A stretch of 64,000 nt of DNA from DATDAH01 sp963792205 (GCA_963792205.1 CAWBVI010000003.1:124001-188000), one strand, 5' to 3'; counted from the first letter of the stretch, positions 1-8,366 are shown. A program made the numbers and translations. Notes: a model not told the origin generated them from the sequence alone.

Positions 1-1210
1 CGTCGACGATCTCGTGGATGAACACCGGCTTGATCGGCGTGCCGTTGGTGCCGGCGTAGGTCACCGACTCGGTGATCAGCTCCAGGTCCTCGGTGGACTT
101 GATCTGCTCGGCGATGGCCTCCGGATCGAGCTCGCCGGCCCGGGCGTAGGCGTCGGCCACGATGAGCACGGCGTCGGCCGCCAAGGTCCCGAAGCTCACG
201 GTCTCCAGGGCCTCGCCGTTCTCCTCCTCGTAGGCGTCGAGGAAGGCCTTCATGCGGGTGCCCTCACCGGGGAAGCCATGGGTCGTGTAGTAGACGCCCT
301 CGGCGTCGTCCCCCGCCGCGATCACCCCGGTGGCATCGAAGGCATCAGCGCCGACGACGGGCACGTCGCCGAGGCCGGCCCCTTCGAGTTGGCCGAGCAG
401 GGTGCCGATGAGCGGCATCAGCATCGCCGTGTAGATCACGTCGGGCGGCTCGGCCATGTCGGCCAGCGCGTTCACCTGCGTCGAGAAGTCGGTGTCCTCG
501 AGGGAGTAGGTGAAGTCCTCGGCCACGTCGCCGCCCCCGGCTTCGAACACCTCGGTGTAGACCGCGGGGTTCTGCTCGAAGTACGGGGCGTCGGCCGACG
601 AGAAGGTGACCGCGGTCTCCCAGCCCTCGTCGAGGGAGAACTCGGCCGCGGCGGTGGCCTGGGCCGGGTCGTCGAAGGGCACCAGGAAGGAGTTGAGCTC
701 TGCGTCCGGGAGCACGGGCTCGGTGGAGGCTACGAAGAGCACCGGCACCTGGCCGTTCACCACCTGCAGCAGCGGGAGGCCGAAGTCGGAGAACGGCGGG
801 CCGAGGATGGCGTCCACGCCCTGGTCGAGCAGGTCCTGGGCGGCCCGCTGGGTCACGTCGGGGTCGCCCTGGATGTCCTGGACGACGATCTCGACCGGTG
901 TCCCGTCGATCCCGCCCGTGCAGTTGATGCGGTCGGCCATGAACTGGGCCGCCTCGGAACCGGGGCCGTCGGCGTATCCGCCCAGTTCGGAGAAGTCAGC
1001 GGCGTAGCCGATGACCAACGGATCGCCCGTGGGCTCCTCGCACTCGGTGGTCAGGTCGAGGGCGGCGTCCACGTCGACCGCGGCGACCGCACCCCCACCA
1101 TCCGTGGTGCCCTCGCTGCTCTCGTCGGAGCCCCCACCGTCGTCGTCGCCGCAGGCCGCGGCGAGCAACGCCATGACCACCAGGAACGCCATCCCGAGCT
1201 TCGCCCGCAT
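1..1210 (-). CDS. ABC transporter substrate-binding lipoprotein, branched-chain amino acid type (3' end outside window)
   Basis: Periplasmic-binding-protein-fold receptor that would deliver a small substrate to an ABC permease at the outer face of the membrane. The protein begins MRAKLGMAFLVVMALLAAAC, a lipoprotein signal with lipobox AAAC, followed by a Gly/Asp/Ser-rich linker. The mature part has the LivK/peripla_BP_6 pattern: early VIGYAADFSELGGYADGP, then GGIDGTPVEIVVQDIQGDP, then VDAILGPPFSDFGLP. The ATG at 1210-1208 is preceded by a strong Shine-Dalgarno (GGAGGGGGAG). About 403 residues are visible and the reading frame runs off the left edge, so the stop is not seen. Substrate unknown; the neighbouring catabolic genes suggest an organic acid rather than an amino acid, but that is inference. 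Confidence 0.85.
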   Translation of the reverse strand, partial: MRAKLGMAFLVVMALLAAACGDDDGGGSDESSEGTTDGGGAVAAVDVDAALDLTTECEEPTGDPLVIGYAADFSELGGYADGPGSEAAQFMADRINCTGGIDGTPVEIVVQDIQGDPDVTQRAAQDLLDQGVDAILGPPFSDFGLPLLQVVNGQVPVLFVASTEPVLPDAELNSFLVPFDDPAQATAAAEFSLDEGWETAVTFSSADAPYFEQNPAVYTEVFEAGGGDVAEDFTYSLEDTDFSTQVNALADMAEPPDVIYTAMLMPLIGTLLGQLEGAGLGDVPVVGADAFDATGVIAAGDDAEGVYYTTHGFPGEGTRMKAFLDAYEEENGEALETVSFGTLAADAVLIVADAYARAGELDPEAIAEQIKSTEDLELITESVTYAGTNGTPIKPVFIHEIVD

Positions 1211-1253
1211 GTCTCCCCCTCCGTCCAAGGTGCCCGCAACCTAGCGGAAGTCG

Positions 1254-1265
1254 TTTGGACGCAAA
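1254..1265. promoter_or_regulatory. Possible operator TTTGNNNNCAAA upstream of the substrate-binding protein gene
   Basis: TTTGGACGCAAA, an inverted repeat with 4-bp arms, lies 44 bp before the start of the binding-protein gene. The same arms recur at 2151-2162 between two catabolic genes, embedded in a similar CGTTTGG context. A shared repressor is inference. Confidence 0.3.
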
Positions 1266-1282
1266 AGAAGCGCGGGTCCCGA

Positions 1283-2131
1283 TCAGTCGCGCTGTGGGGC
1301 GCGGACGCCCCGGAACTCCCAGTCGCCGCCCAGGGCGGTGGACAGGACCTCCTCGGACTCGGTGGGTTGCGCGCCGACGTCGTCGCGGATCGGGGTCGGG
1401 CCGGTGACGATCGTGTTGGTCAGCGCGCCGAGTCCCTCGACCTCGACGGTGACGACGTCGCCGGGCTCGACCGAGCGGGAGTTGGCCGGTGTGCCCGAGA
1501 AGACGAGGTCACCGGGCAGCAGGGTGATCGTGCGGGCCAGGTCGGCGACCAGGTAGTGCATGTCCCAGGTCATCTCGTCGGTCGAGCCGTCCTGGCGGAC
1601 CTCGCCGTTCACGAGGGTGCGGATGCCCTTGTGGTGGAAGTCCCAGTCGGTCACGAGGCCGGGGCCCACGGGACAGAGGGTGTCGGAGCCCTTCACCCGG
1701 AGCATGGACCCGGCATCGGTGTCGCGGAAGTCATGGAGCCCGAAGTCGTTGCCGATCGTGTAGCCGGCGATGTGGGCGGCGGCCTCGTCGGGCGAGATGT
1801 TGCGGCAGGGCGTCCCGATGACGATGACGATCTCGCCCTCGTAGTTGAGCCACCGGCACCGGTCGGGCCGGACGACGTCGCCGCCGTGGCTGTTCAGCGC
1901 CGACACGGGCTTCTGGAAGTAGGTCGGTGCCGCGGGCAGCGTGGCCTGGAACTCCTCGACCCGGCTCACGTGGTTGAGGTGGACGCAGAGCACCTTGGTC
2001 GGCTCGCTCGGCGGCAGGTGGACCGCGCCGGCCGCCGCCACCCGACGGCCGTCGCCGGCGACGAGGTCGTCACCGTCGACCACGACGGGGGTCACGGCGC
2101 CGTCGAGCAGGATTCGGCGGTACTCGGGCAT
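1283..2131 (-). CDS. Fumarylacetoacetate hydrolase family protein
   Basis: 282 residues, FAH-fold metal enzyme of the HpaG/2-hydroxyhepta-2,4-diene-1,7-dioate isomerase or oxaloacetate decarboxylase type, acting late in aromatic or dicarboxylate catabolism. Visible family landmarks are LNYEGEIVIVIG (metal-binding Glu pair), GYTIGNDFG followed by HDFRDTD, KGSDTLCPVGPGLVT and GDLVFSGTPANS. The start at 2131 (MPEYRRILL) has GGGGAGG eight bases upstream; longer in-frame starts would add residues unrelated to the family. It is divergent from the acetoacetate-decarboxylase-like gene, with the TTTGNNNNCAAA site between them. Exact substrate cannot be read from sequence. Confidence 0.88.
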   Translation of the reverse strand: MPEYRRILLDGAVTPVVVDGDDLVAGDGRRVAAAGAVHLPPSEPTKVLCVHLNHVSRVEEFQATLPAAPTYFQKPVSALNSHGGDVVRPDRCRWLNYEGEIVIVIGTPCRNISPDEAAAHIAGYTIGNDFGLHDFRDTDAGSMLRVKGSDTLCPVGPGLVTDWDFHHKGIRTLVNGEVRQDGSTDEMTWDMHYLVADLARTITLLPGDLVFSGTPANSRSVEPGDVVTVEVEGLGALTNTIVTGPTPIRDDVGAQPTESEEVLSTALGGDWEFRGVRAPQRD

Positions 2132-2150
2132 CGACGGGCCTCCCCGATCG

Positions 2151-2162
2151 TTTGGGACCAAA
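2151..2162. promoter_or_regulatory. Possible operator TTTGNNNNCAAA in a divergent promoter region
   Basis: TTTGGGACCAAA (TTTGG-GA-CCAAA, 5-bp arms) lies between the divergent FAH-family and acetoacetate-decarboxylase-family genes, directly upstream of the -10-like TACTCT at 2171-2176. It matches the site at 1254-1265. Confidence 0.35.
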
Positions 2163-2170
2163 GGAAAGGC

Positions 2171-2176
2171 TACTCT
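2171..2176 (+). promoter_or_regulatory. Leaderless -10 element (TACTCT) for the acetoacetate-decarboxylase-like gene
   Basis: TACTCT ends 8 nt before the ATG at 2185, so transcription would start at or next to the start codon. There is no good Shine-Dalgarno for this ATG, which fits leaderless translation. Confidence 0.45.
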
Positions 2177-2184
2177 CGCGCGCC

Positions 2185-2970
2185 ATGGCCGAGCTGGCTG
2201 GCTTCTTCGTCCCCCGCAGCCCGGAGGGCAGGGCCTCGCTGCTCCCGTCCCCACCGTGGCACTACTCGGGCGAGATGCTGACCGTCGAGTACCGGACCGA
2301 CCCCGCGGCGGTGGCCGAGCTCCTCCCCGATCCCCTGCAGCCGGCCGAGGAGGACCCCGGCGCGGTGGCGGTGATCTGGGCCGACTGGCAGTCGTGCTCG
2401 GACGGCCTCGACGAGCTGGTCGACCCCGTGCGCTCCCAGTACAAGGAGTGCTTCGTGGTCGTGCGCTGCGCCTACGAGGGCCAGACGTGGTCCCGCTGCG
2501 TCTACATCTGGGTCGACAAGGACTTCGCCCTCGTCCGGGGCCTGCACCAGGGCTATCCGAAGAAGCTCGGCGACATCTGGATGACCCGCCCGGTCACCGT
2601 GGGCAAGGCCGGACCCCGGCTCGAGCCAGGGGGCCGCTTCGGGGCGACGTGCTCGGCCAACGGCCGGCGCCTGGTCGAGGCGACGTTCACCATCACCGGC
2701 CCGGCCGACGGTGCCGGGTTCGTCAACGGCCACCCGATGATCCACCACCGCTGGATGCCGGCCATCGAGTCCGACGGCCGCGACGCCCTCGCCGAGGTGG
2801 TGACCATGTCGGGCCAGGACGTGGAGCTGGGCCCGGCGTTCACCGGCGACGCCACCATCGAGCTCTTCGAGTCCCCCACCGAGGAGCTGACCCGGCTGGC
2901 GCCCCAGGAGGTCATCGCCGGGTACTGGCGCACCGTGGGGACGACGTTCGTGGGCGGTCGGGTCCTGTGA
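2185..2970 (+). CDS. Acetoacetate decarboxylase family protein
   Basis: 261 residues with the ADC fold. The paired lysines that form the Schiff base in acetoacetate decarboxylase are present in HQGYPKKLGDIW (about Lys126-Lys127), and the flanking VYIWVDKDFALVRG matches the family. Members may decarboxylate beta-keto acids or act as aldolase/dehydratase-like enzymes, so the reaction is unsettled. The ATG at 2185 was chosen over an in-frame start at 2152 because the leaderless -10 precedes it and the extra residues look unrelated. It is followed by a P450 about 80 bp downstream on the same strand, probably cotranscribed. Confidence 0.82.
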   Translation: MAELAGFFVPRSPEGRASLLPSPPWHYSGEMLTVEYRTDPAAVAELLPDPLQPAEEDPGAVAVIWADWQSCSDGLDELVDPVRSQYKECFVVVRCAYEGQTWSRCVYIWVDKDFALVRGLHQGYPKKLGDIWMTRPVTVGKAGPRLEPGGRFGATCSANGRRLVEATFTITGPADGAGFVNGHPMIHHRWMPAIESDGRDALAEVVTMSGQDVELGPAFTGDATIELFESPTEELTRLAPQEVIAGYWRTVGTTFVGGRVL

Positions 2971-3052
2971 CGACCGTCGTCAGCGACACGAAGCCGGCGG
3001 CATCGTGACCGCGTCTCGCAACGTGACGGATGCCGGCGGAGCTGGCGCCGGC

Positions 3053-4294
3053 ATGAACGACGCCCACGCCGACCTCACCAGCCACGACACCTTCGTGACC
3101 GGGGTCCCCCACGCCACCTTCCGCCGCCTCCGGGCCGAAGAACCGGTGGCCTGGTTCGAAGAGCCCGACGACAACGCCGGGTTCTGGGCGGTCACCCGCT
3201 ACGACGACGTCCTCCAGGTGAGCCGCGAACACGAGACCTTCACCTCCACGTCGGGCATCCGCATGGAGGAGATGGACGCCGAGGAGACCGAGGCCCGCCG
3301 CACCCTGATGGAGCTCGATCCCCCCGAGCACACCCGGCTGCGCCGGCTGGTCAACCGGGGCTTCACCCGGCGCACGGTCGAGGCCTACGAGGCCGCGATC
3401 CGGGAGATCACCCGGGCCGTGCTCGACGAGGCCCTCCCCAAGGGGACCTTCGACTTCACCAAGGAGGTGGGGCGGGAGCTGCCGATGCGCATGCTCGGCC
3501 GGCTGATGGGTCTGCCCGACGACGACCTCGACGAGCTGGTGGCCTGGGGCGACGCCATGATCGGCAACACCGATCCCGAGTTCACGTCCCACCCCGTCGA
3601 CCTGACCGACACCGACGACTTCCGGCTCATGCCCTTCCGCAGCCCCAGCGCGCTGGAGGTCTTCCGCTACGCCGACCACATGGCCCAGGCGAGGCGGGCC
3701 GAGCCCCGCGACGACGTGGTCACCCGCCTGCTCGCCCCCACCCCCGACGGGGCGCCGCTCACCGACCTCGAGTTCAAGAACTTCTTCACGCTCCTGGTGG
3801 CGGCCGGCAACGACACCACCCGGTACACGATCGCCGGGTCGCTCGACACGCTCGTCGACCACCCCGAGGTGCTGGCCGACCTGCGGGCTCACCCCGACAA
3901 GCTCGAGGTGGCGATCGAGGAGCTGCTGCGGTGGACCACGGTCACCATGCACTTCCGCCGCACCGCGGTCCGCGACACCGAGGTGCGGGGCGTGCCCATC
4001 CGGGCCGGCGACAAGGTCGTCATCTGGTTCGTCTCGGCCAACTACGACGAGGACCAGTTCCCGGACCCGTACCGGTTCGACATCGGCCGCCAGCCGAACG
4101 ACCACTGCACGTTCGGTCGCAACGGGCCCCACTTCTGCCTCGGGGCGTGGCTGGCCCGGATGGAGGTCCGGGTGACCTTCGAGGAGCTGCTCCCCCGGCT
4201 GGCCGGCATCGAGCGGACGGGCCCGGTCGAACGGCTCCGCTCCAACTTCATCAACGGCATCAAGCACCTGCCGGTCCGGGTCACCCTCGCCTAA
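3053..4294 (+). CDS. Cytochrome P450
   Basis: About 413 residues, soluble bacterial class I P450. I see the I-helix oxygen-activation motif AAGNDTTR, the K-helix ExxR in EELLR, and the heme-binding loop FGRNGPHFCLGAWLAR with the cysteine thiolate ligand. The heme loop and MELDPPEHTRLRRLVNRGF resemble the CYP125/CYP142/CYP124 group, which hydroxylates sterol or branched lipid side chains, but substrate is only suggested by that resemblance. The ATG at 3053 has GGAG 11 bases upstream; a GTG at 3005 would add 16 residues. No ferredoxin or ferredoxin reductase is nearby, so redox partners must come from elsewhere. Confidence 0.92.
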   Translation: MNDAHADLTSHDTFVTGVPHATFRRLRAEEPVAWFEEPDDNAGFWAVTRYDDVLQVSREHETFTSTSGIRMEEMDAEETEARRTLMELDPPEHTRLRRLVNRGFTRRTVEAYEAAIREITRAVLDEALPKGTFDFTKEVGRELPMRMLGRLMGLPDDDLDELVAWGDAMIGNTDPEFTSHPVDLTDTDDFRLMPFRSPSALEVFRYADHMAQARRAEPRDDVVTRLLAPTPDGAPLTDLEFKNFFTLLVAAGNDTTRYTIAGSLDTLVDHPEVLADLRAHPDKLEVAIEELLRWTTVTMHFRRTAVRDTEVRGVPIRAGDKVVIWFVSANYDEDQFPDPYRFDIGRQPNDHCTFGRNGPHFCLGAWLARMEVRVTFEELLPRLAGIERTGPVERLRSNFINGIKHLPVRVTLA

Positions 4295-4297
4295 CGT
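4292..4297 (+). promoter_or_regulatory. Leaderless -10 element (TAACGT) for the Lrp-domain gene
   Basis: TAACGT begins on the TAA stop codon of the P450 gene and ends 6 nt before the GTG at 4304, so the next gene may have its own leaderless transcript. Confidence 0.4.
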
Positions 4298-4303
4298 CGG
4301 GGC

Positions 4304-4585
4304 GTGCTCTCCGCCTTCGTCCTCATCTCGGCCGACCCGGCCCGCATCGACGCCCTGGGCCACGAGCTGGCCGAGATCAAGGCGGTGCGAGAGGCCCACT
4401 CGGTGGCCGGCTCCGACGTCGACCTGGTGGCCGTGCTGGCCATCGCCGACCACGAGACCCTGGCCGATGTGGTCACCGGCGAGATCGCCAAGCTCGGCGG
4501 CATCCGCACCACCCGCACCCTCATCGCCTTCCGTCAGTACTCCTCCGCCGAGGAAGCCGCGGCCTTCGAAGGACTCGGGGATTAG
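4304..4585 (+). CDS. Stand-alone Lrp/AsnC effector-binding (RAM) domain protein
   Basis: 93 residues consisting only of the alpha-beta RAM/AsnC ligand-binding domain (starts MLSAFVLISADPARIDALG; core VAGSDVDLVAVLAI; C-terminal GGIRTTRTLIAF). No helix-turn-helix is present, so it is not a DNA-binding regulator by itself. Such small proteins form dimers or octamers and may bind amino acids. It follows the P450 after 9 bp and ends in a strong hairpin that overlaps its stop codon. Role unknown. Confidence 0.8.
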   Translation: MLSAFVLISADPARIDALGHELAEIKAVREAHSVAGSDVDLVAVLAIADHETLADVVTGEIAKLGGIRTTRTLIAFRQYSSAEEAAAFEGLGD

Positions 4586-4611
4586 GTCTCGGAACCAGAG
4601 GTTCCGAGACC
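4585..4611. terminator. Hairpin terminator between convergent genes
   Basis: GGTCTCGGAACC, loop AGA, GGTTCCGAGACC: a perfect 12-bp stem starting on the last base of the preceding TAG stop. It lies between the convergent Lrp-domain and NicX-like genes and can serve both strands. No T-run follows. Confidence 0.75.
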
Positions 4612-4665
4612 TGCTTGATCGAGCGGCCTCCCGGCCGCGCTCCCGCTCCCCCCTTCGGTGGCACG

Positions 4666-5712
4666 TCACCCTTCGGGAGCGAGGTCCCCCTGGAGCTCGC
4701 CTTCGTTGACGACGGGGGTGCCGTCGAGGGCGACGGTGCAGTTGCGGAGGGGGAGGTCGAAGTGGCCGTCGGTGAAGCGGCCGGCGACCTCGTTGGCCCC
4801 GGTCGAGTAGAGGAAGTTCCCGGCGAAGGCCCGGAGCTCGGTCCCGTTGACCTGAGCCTTGTCGTAGAGGGCGAGGGCGTCCCAGCGGGCCGCCGGGTTC
4901 ATCCCCCAGCCGAGGTGGCTCACCGCGTAGGACTCGCGGTCGCCGAACGCCGAGAGGTACGAGCGGAACAGGTCGGCGTCCACCCCGTCGCCGGCGATGT
5001 CGGTGATGTGGTCGTCCTCGATCGTCAGCGTGATCGGCTCCCGGACGTACTCCTTGAACGTGAGGTTCACGTCGCCGGGGGCCAGGACGAGCCGCCCGTT
5101 GACCGTGCCCGCGGCCGGGAAGCAGAGGACCAGGCCGCCGGGCCAGTGGGCGATGCCGCCGGGCTCGTCGACCCACCCCCAGGAGCCCGCCCGGACCGCA
5201 CCGGCGAGGTCGACGACCAGGTCCGAGCCCGCACCCGACGTGGCCGTGAGGGTGGAGGCCGCCTCCAGGCGGGCGACCCCGGCCTCGACCCGGGCCCGGA
5301 GCGCGGGGTCGTGGACGAGTCGCTCGAAGACCTCGGGGTGCTCGTCGGAGACCATCAGGACCCGGGCACCGCCGCCGAGGATCTCGCCCAGCTCGGGGGC
5401 GTGGAGCAGGCCTTCGACGGTGCAGTCGGCGACGAAGTCGGCCGCGGCCAGGCCGGCGACCACGGCAGGGTGGCGGGCCAGGGCCTGGGAGGCACCGGTC
5501 GAGCGGATGGGCACGGGTCCCTGCTGGGGCGGCGTGGGCACCACGATCTCGGCCACCGCAGCGCCGAGCGAACCCAGGGCGAGGCGGGCGGCGTCCACCA
5601 GCTCGGCCCGGCTGCGGGTCTCCGACAGGACGACCGCGGTCTCCCCGGGCTGCACCGCACAGGCCCCGAACTGCGCCGCGAAGCGCTCGACCAGGGGCCA
5701 GCTGGGGGTCAT
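4666..5712 (-). CDS. NicX-like 2,5-dihydroxypyridine dioxygenase family protein
   Basis: 348 residues, aligning from memory along its length with NicX of Pseudomonas, the iron-dependent extradiol dioxygenase that opens 2,5-dihydroxypyridine to N-formylmaleamate in nicotinate breakdown. Shared blocks are GSDL, WVDEPGGIAHWPGGL, SHLGWGMNPAARW, GNFLYSTGANE and HFDLPLRN. The NicX metal ligands His265, His318 and Asp320 correspond to His266, His317 and Asp319 here, so an active metal site is likely. The fold is related to M29 aminopeptidases. The ATG overlaps the stop of the acyl-CoA dehydrogenase gene (ATGA), implying translational coupling. The true substrate could be a different heteroaromatic or a peptide. 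Confidence 0.75.
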   Translation of the reverse strand: MTPSWPLVERFAAQFGACAVQPGETAVVLSETRSRAELVDAARLALGSLGAAVAEIVVPTPPQQGPVPIRSTGASQALARHPAVVAGLAAADFVADCTVEGLLHAPELGEILGGGARVLMVSDEHPEVFERLVHDPALRARVEAGVARLEAASTLTATSGAGSDLVVDLAGAVRAGSWGWVDEPGGIAHWPGGLVLCFPAAGTVNGRLVLAPGDVNLTFKEYVREPITLTIEDDHITDIAGDGVDADLFRSYLSAFGDRESYAVSHLGWGMNPAARWDALALYDKAQVNGTELRAFAGNFLYSTGANEVAGRFTDGHFDLPLRNCTVALDGTPVVNEGELQGDLAPEG

Positions 5713-6890
5713 GCCGGGTCCTCGTCGTCGATCAGGCCCGCCCGGCCGAGACGGTCCAGGCAGGTCTCGACCGACCAGGGCAGCATCGTGGCGCCGCACC
5801 GGGCGTCCCGGTAGATGCGCTCGAGGGCCTGCGGGCGCAGCAACGAGCGCCCGCCGCAGACGCGGATGGCCAGCGAGGCGACCTCGGGCGCGGTCTCCAT
5901 CACCGTGACCTGCGCGGTCCACGCCCGGCGCACCTGCTCCGGGGTCGGATCGGGGCCGGCGTCGTCGACGACGCGGTAGAGCAGGGCTTCGGCCCGCTCG
6001 TGGGCGAGGTGCATCTGCGCCCAACCGGCCTGCTTCTGGGGGTGCGCCCGCCGGTCGCCCGGGCCCGACACGCCGCTCAGGTAGTCACGGCTGAAGGCGA
6101 TCGCCGCCCGGGTCAGGCCGAGGAAGGTGAAGGAGAGGGTGAGGTAGAAGTACGGCCACCGCGCCGCCATCTGGTCGAAGGCACCCGGTGGCAGGTACTC
6201 CCGCTCCGCGGGCACGAACACGTCCTCCATGACCAGGTTCTTCGAGATCGTCCCCCGCATGCCGAGGGGGTCCCACTCGCCTTCGATGCGCAGGCCGTCG
6301 GCTCCGGCGGGGACGCCCAGGAACCGGATCTCCTCCTCGCCCTCGGCCTTGCAGATCACGTTGTGGCTGTCGGCGGCCTCGGAGAGCGAGGCGAAGATCT
6401 TGTGCCCCGTGACCAACCAGCCGCCGTCGACGGGCCGGGCGACGGTGCTCACCCCCGCCGTGGGACCAGCGGCCAGCCCCTCCGAGAACGGTTGGGCGTG
6501 GATGTGGCCTTCGTCCACGACCCCCCGCCACAGCTTGGTCCGGCGCTCGTCGTGGACGGCCCGCTCGTCGTCGGTGAGATCGAGGTCGTCGGCGATCTGG
6601 CCGGTGAGCAGCATCGTCGCGGTGTGCATGTTGAAGGTGAGGGCGGTGGACCCGTCCCAGCGACCGAGCTCCTCGGAGACGCGGGCATAGGTCGCGAAGT
6701 CGGCCCCGAGCCCGCCGTGCTCCTCGGGTATGCAGAGGCCGAGGAAGCCCGCGGCCCGCAGGTCCTCCCAGTTGGCGGTCGGGAAGGCGGCCTCGCGGTC
6801 GTACTCCGGTGCCCGCTCCGCGAAGACCGGACCCAGCTCCCGGACCCTGGCGACCAGCTCGGCCCGGCGCCCGGGTTCAACCGGCGACAA
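5709..6890 (-). CDS. Acyl-CoA dehydrogenase family protein
   Basis: 393 residues with the three-part ACAD architecture: N-terminal helices (GFLGLCIPEEHGGLGADFATY), central beta domain (GGWLVTGHKIFASLSEAADS, DPLGMRGTISKNLVMEDVFV) and C-terminal helical bundle ending RIYRDARCGATMLPWS. FAD-dependent alpha,beta-dehydrogenation of an acyl-CoA is the family reaction; some relatives are flavin monooxygenases, and I cannot identify a catalytic Glu with confidence. The start is probably the TTG at 6890, with GGGAG 5 bases upstream, overlapping the preceding hydrolase gene by 14 bp. Middle gene of a three-gene operon. Confidence 0.82.
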   Translation of the reverse strand: MSPVEPGRRAELVARVRELGPVFAERAPEYDREAAFPTANWEDLRAAGFLGLCIPEEHGGLGADFATYARVSEELGRWDGSTALTFNMHTATMLLTGQIADDLDLTDDERAVHDERRTKLWRGVVDEGHIHAQPFSEGLAAGPTAGVSTVARPVDGGWLVTGHKIFASLSEAADSHNVICKAEGEEEIRFLGVPAGADGLRIEGEWDPLGMRGTISKNLVMEDVFVPAEREYLPPGAFDQMAARWPYFYLTLSFTFLGLTRAAIAFSRDYLSGVSGPGDRRAHPQKQAGWAQMHLAHERAEALLYRVVDDAGPDPTPEQVRRAWTAQVTVMETAPEVASLAIRVCGGRSLLRPQALERIYRDARCGATMLPWSVETCLDRLGRAGLIDDEDPA

Positions 6891-7635
6891 GCTGCTCCCG
6901 CTCCTCGCGGCGCCGACGGGCCCGCTCGACGAGGTCGGCGAAGAGGGCGCGTTCGCCGTCCTCGATGATCTTCTCGGGGTGCCACTGCACCGCGACCACG
7001 TCCGTCCCGGGGTCGACCGGCTCGATCGCCTCGACGATCCCGTCGGGCGCCCAGGCCACGGCCTGAAAGCCCTCGGCGACGCGGTCCAGGGCCTGGTGGT
7101 GGATGGTGTTGACCACCCGCTCCTCGGTCCCGTAGACGCCCGCCAGCCGCGAGCCCGGCCGGATGGTGATCGGATGGCGCTGGGCCATGACGGCCTCGGG
7201 TTCCTCGGGCGTGGGCGGGTGGGGCGTGTCCTCGGCCAACACGTGCTGGTCGAGCGTCCCGCCGAAGGCCACGTTGACCACCTGGATGCCGCGACAGATG
7301 CCCAGGACGGGCAGGCCGCGGTCCACCGCTCGCCGGGTGAGGGCGAGCTCCCACCCGTCGGCCCCGGACGACGTCCCGTGGCTGCGACCGTCGTTGCTCG
7401 CCCCGTAGGCGGTGGGGTCGACGTCGTCACCACCGCAGAGCACGAGGCCGTCGAGGTCGTCGAGGACGTCGTCCGCCCGGTCGGGATCGAGGTGCGGGAG
7501 GATCACCGGCAGGCCGCCGGCCTCGACGACCGCATCGGGGTACTCGTTCCCCAGCGTGTAGAGGTCGGTGCGCTCGGCCAGGAAGGTCGGCAGCGGCCGC
7601 CGCCAGGGGGTCATGCCGATCCGGGGGGCGCGCAC
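6877..7635 (-). CDS. Class I glutamine amidotransferase-like hydrolase (peptidase C26, PuuD type)
   Basis: 252 residues. Family landmarks are RIGMTPWRRP near the N-terminus, LCGGDDVDP, the nucleophile elbow GICRG (Cys114) and the QWHPE triad segment (His219, Glu221). PuuD-type enzymes cleave gamma-glutamyl-GABA or related gamma-glutamyl amides in polyamine catabolism. A GTG at 7635 gives the start; CACACT, a weak -10-like hexamer, lies 6 nt before it. First gene of the operon with the dehydrogenase and NicX-like dioxygenase, so an amide in an N-heterocycle or amine pathway is a plausible substrate (inference). Confidence 0.83.
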   Translation of the reverse strand: MRAPRIGMTPWRRPLPTFLAERTDLYTLGNEYPDAVVEAGGLPVILPHLDPDRADDVLDDLDGLVLCGGDDVDPTAYGASNDGRSHGTSSGADGWELALTRRAVDRGLPVLGICRGIQVVNVAFGGTLDQHVLAEDTPHPPTPEEPEAVMAQRHPITIRPGSRLAGVYGTEERVVNTIHHQALDRVAEGFQAVAWAPDGIVEAIEPVDPGTDVVAVQWHPEKIIEDGERALFADLVERARRRREEREQLVAG

Positions 7636-7673
7636 CTCCCCAGTGTGCCCCGACGACGAACGGGCGGGATCGG

Positions 7674-8250
7674 TCAGTTGATGCCCAGCGGGCCCACCGG
7701 GCCGTTGTTCGGGGCGAAATCGGTGTGCACCGGCCCGACGTTGGGGGCCCCGTTGTCCCAGATGAAGGTGGCCCGGGCCCGCAGGGTGACCGGCGCCCCG
7801 ACGCAGCCGCGCAGGAAGCGGAACCGGTAGAGGTTGCCGGCCGTCTCGACGATGTTGTCGTCAGCGACGTGCTCCTGGGCCGAGCACATGAGGTGGCCGT
7901 CCGACGCCCGGCGGACCCGGCCGACGAGGACGGTGTCGACCCCGGTCGCGATGTGGATGTCGGCGAAGTACTCCGGGCCCGGCGGTGGGTGCGGAGTCGA
8001 TCCGCCAGCGGATGCGGGTGGCCCGGTTCGGCCAGTTGTTGACCGGGTGGCCACCGGTACTCGTCCGCACCCGCAGGTCGAGCGCGGCGCTGCCGTGGAT
8101 GACCCGGAAGCTGATGATGTCGCCGCGGGCGAAGGGCACGTCGCCGGCGGGATCGGTGCCCTGGGCCTCCGCCCCGCTCGCCGGCGGGGCGAGCAGGAGC
8201 AGCGCGAGGACGACCGATGGCCGCGGCCAGCAGGGGGCGACGGAGGGCAC
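7674..8250 (-). CDS. Secreted protein of unknown function, frameshifted
   Basis: A signal peptide (SVVLALLLLAPPASGAEAQG) is followed by a beta-rich region, GDIISFRVIHGSAALDLRVR, in one frame. The matching continuation (PGPEYFADIHIATG through RFRFLRGCVGAPVTLRA to the C-terminus VGPLGIN) lies in another frame. One extra base between about 7975 and 7995 restores a single protein of about 190 residues. The start is uncertain: a GTG at 8250 reads in frame, but an ATG at 8263 or 8269 (MTRIRALRRPLLAAA) looks like a more natural signal-peptide start in yet another frame, which would mean a second indel. No family recognised. Confidence 0.55.
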
Positions 8251-8298
8251 GGATCCTGGTCATCGCCATCACGCTGTCCGATCCGCCGACGTTGTGCA

Positions 8299-8315
8299 TG
8301 GGTAGTGCTTACTCA
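8299..8315. promoter_or_regulatory. Imperfect palindrome TGRGTAGNNNYTACTCA
   Basis: TGGGTAGTGCTTACTCA lies between the divergent secreted-protein and aldehyde dehydrogenase genes. It matches the perfect palindrome at 58585-58601 at 13 of 17 positions. Confidence 0.4.
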
Positions 8316-8366
8316 TCCTCGGCGGCGCTGTCCACGGCGCCCGGGCAGCCGGCGCGAACGCACCGC

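Noticed and set aside
14..2281. A 755-codon open frame on the plus strand, and many other long frames opposite real genes
   Set aside because: Compositional shadows of the very high GC content. They are Gly/Arg/His/Val-rich without domains, while the opposite strand encodes recognisable proteins.
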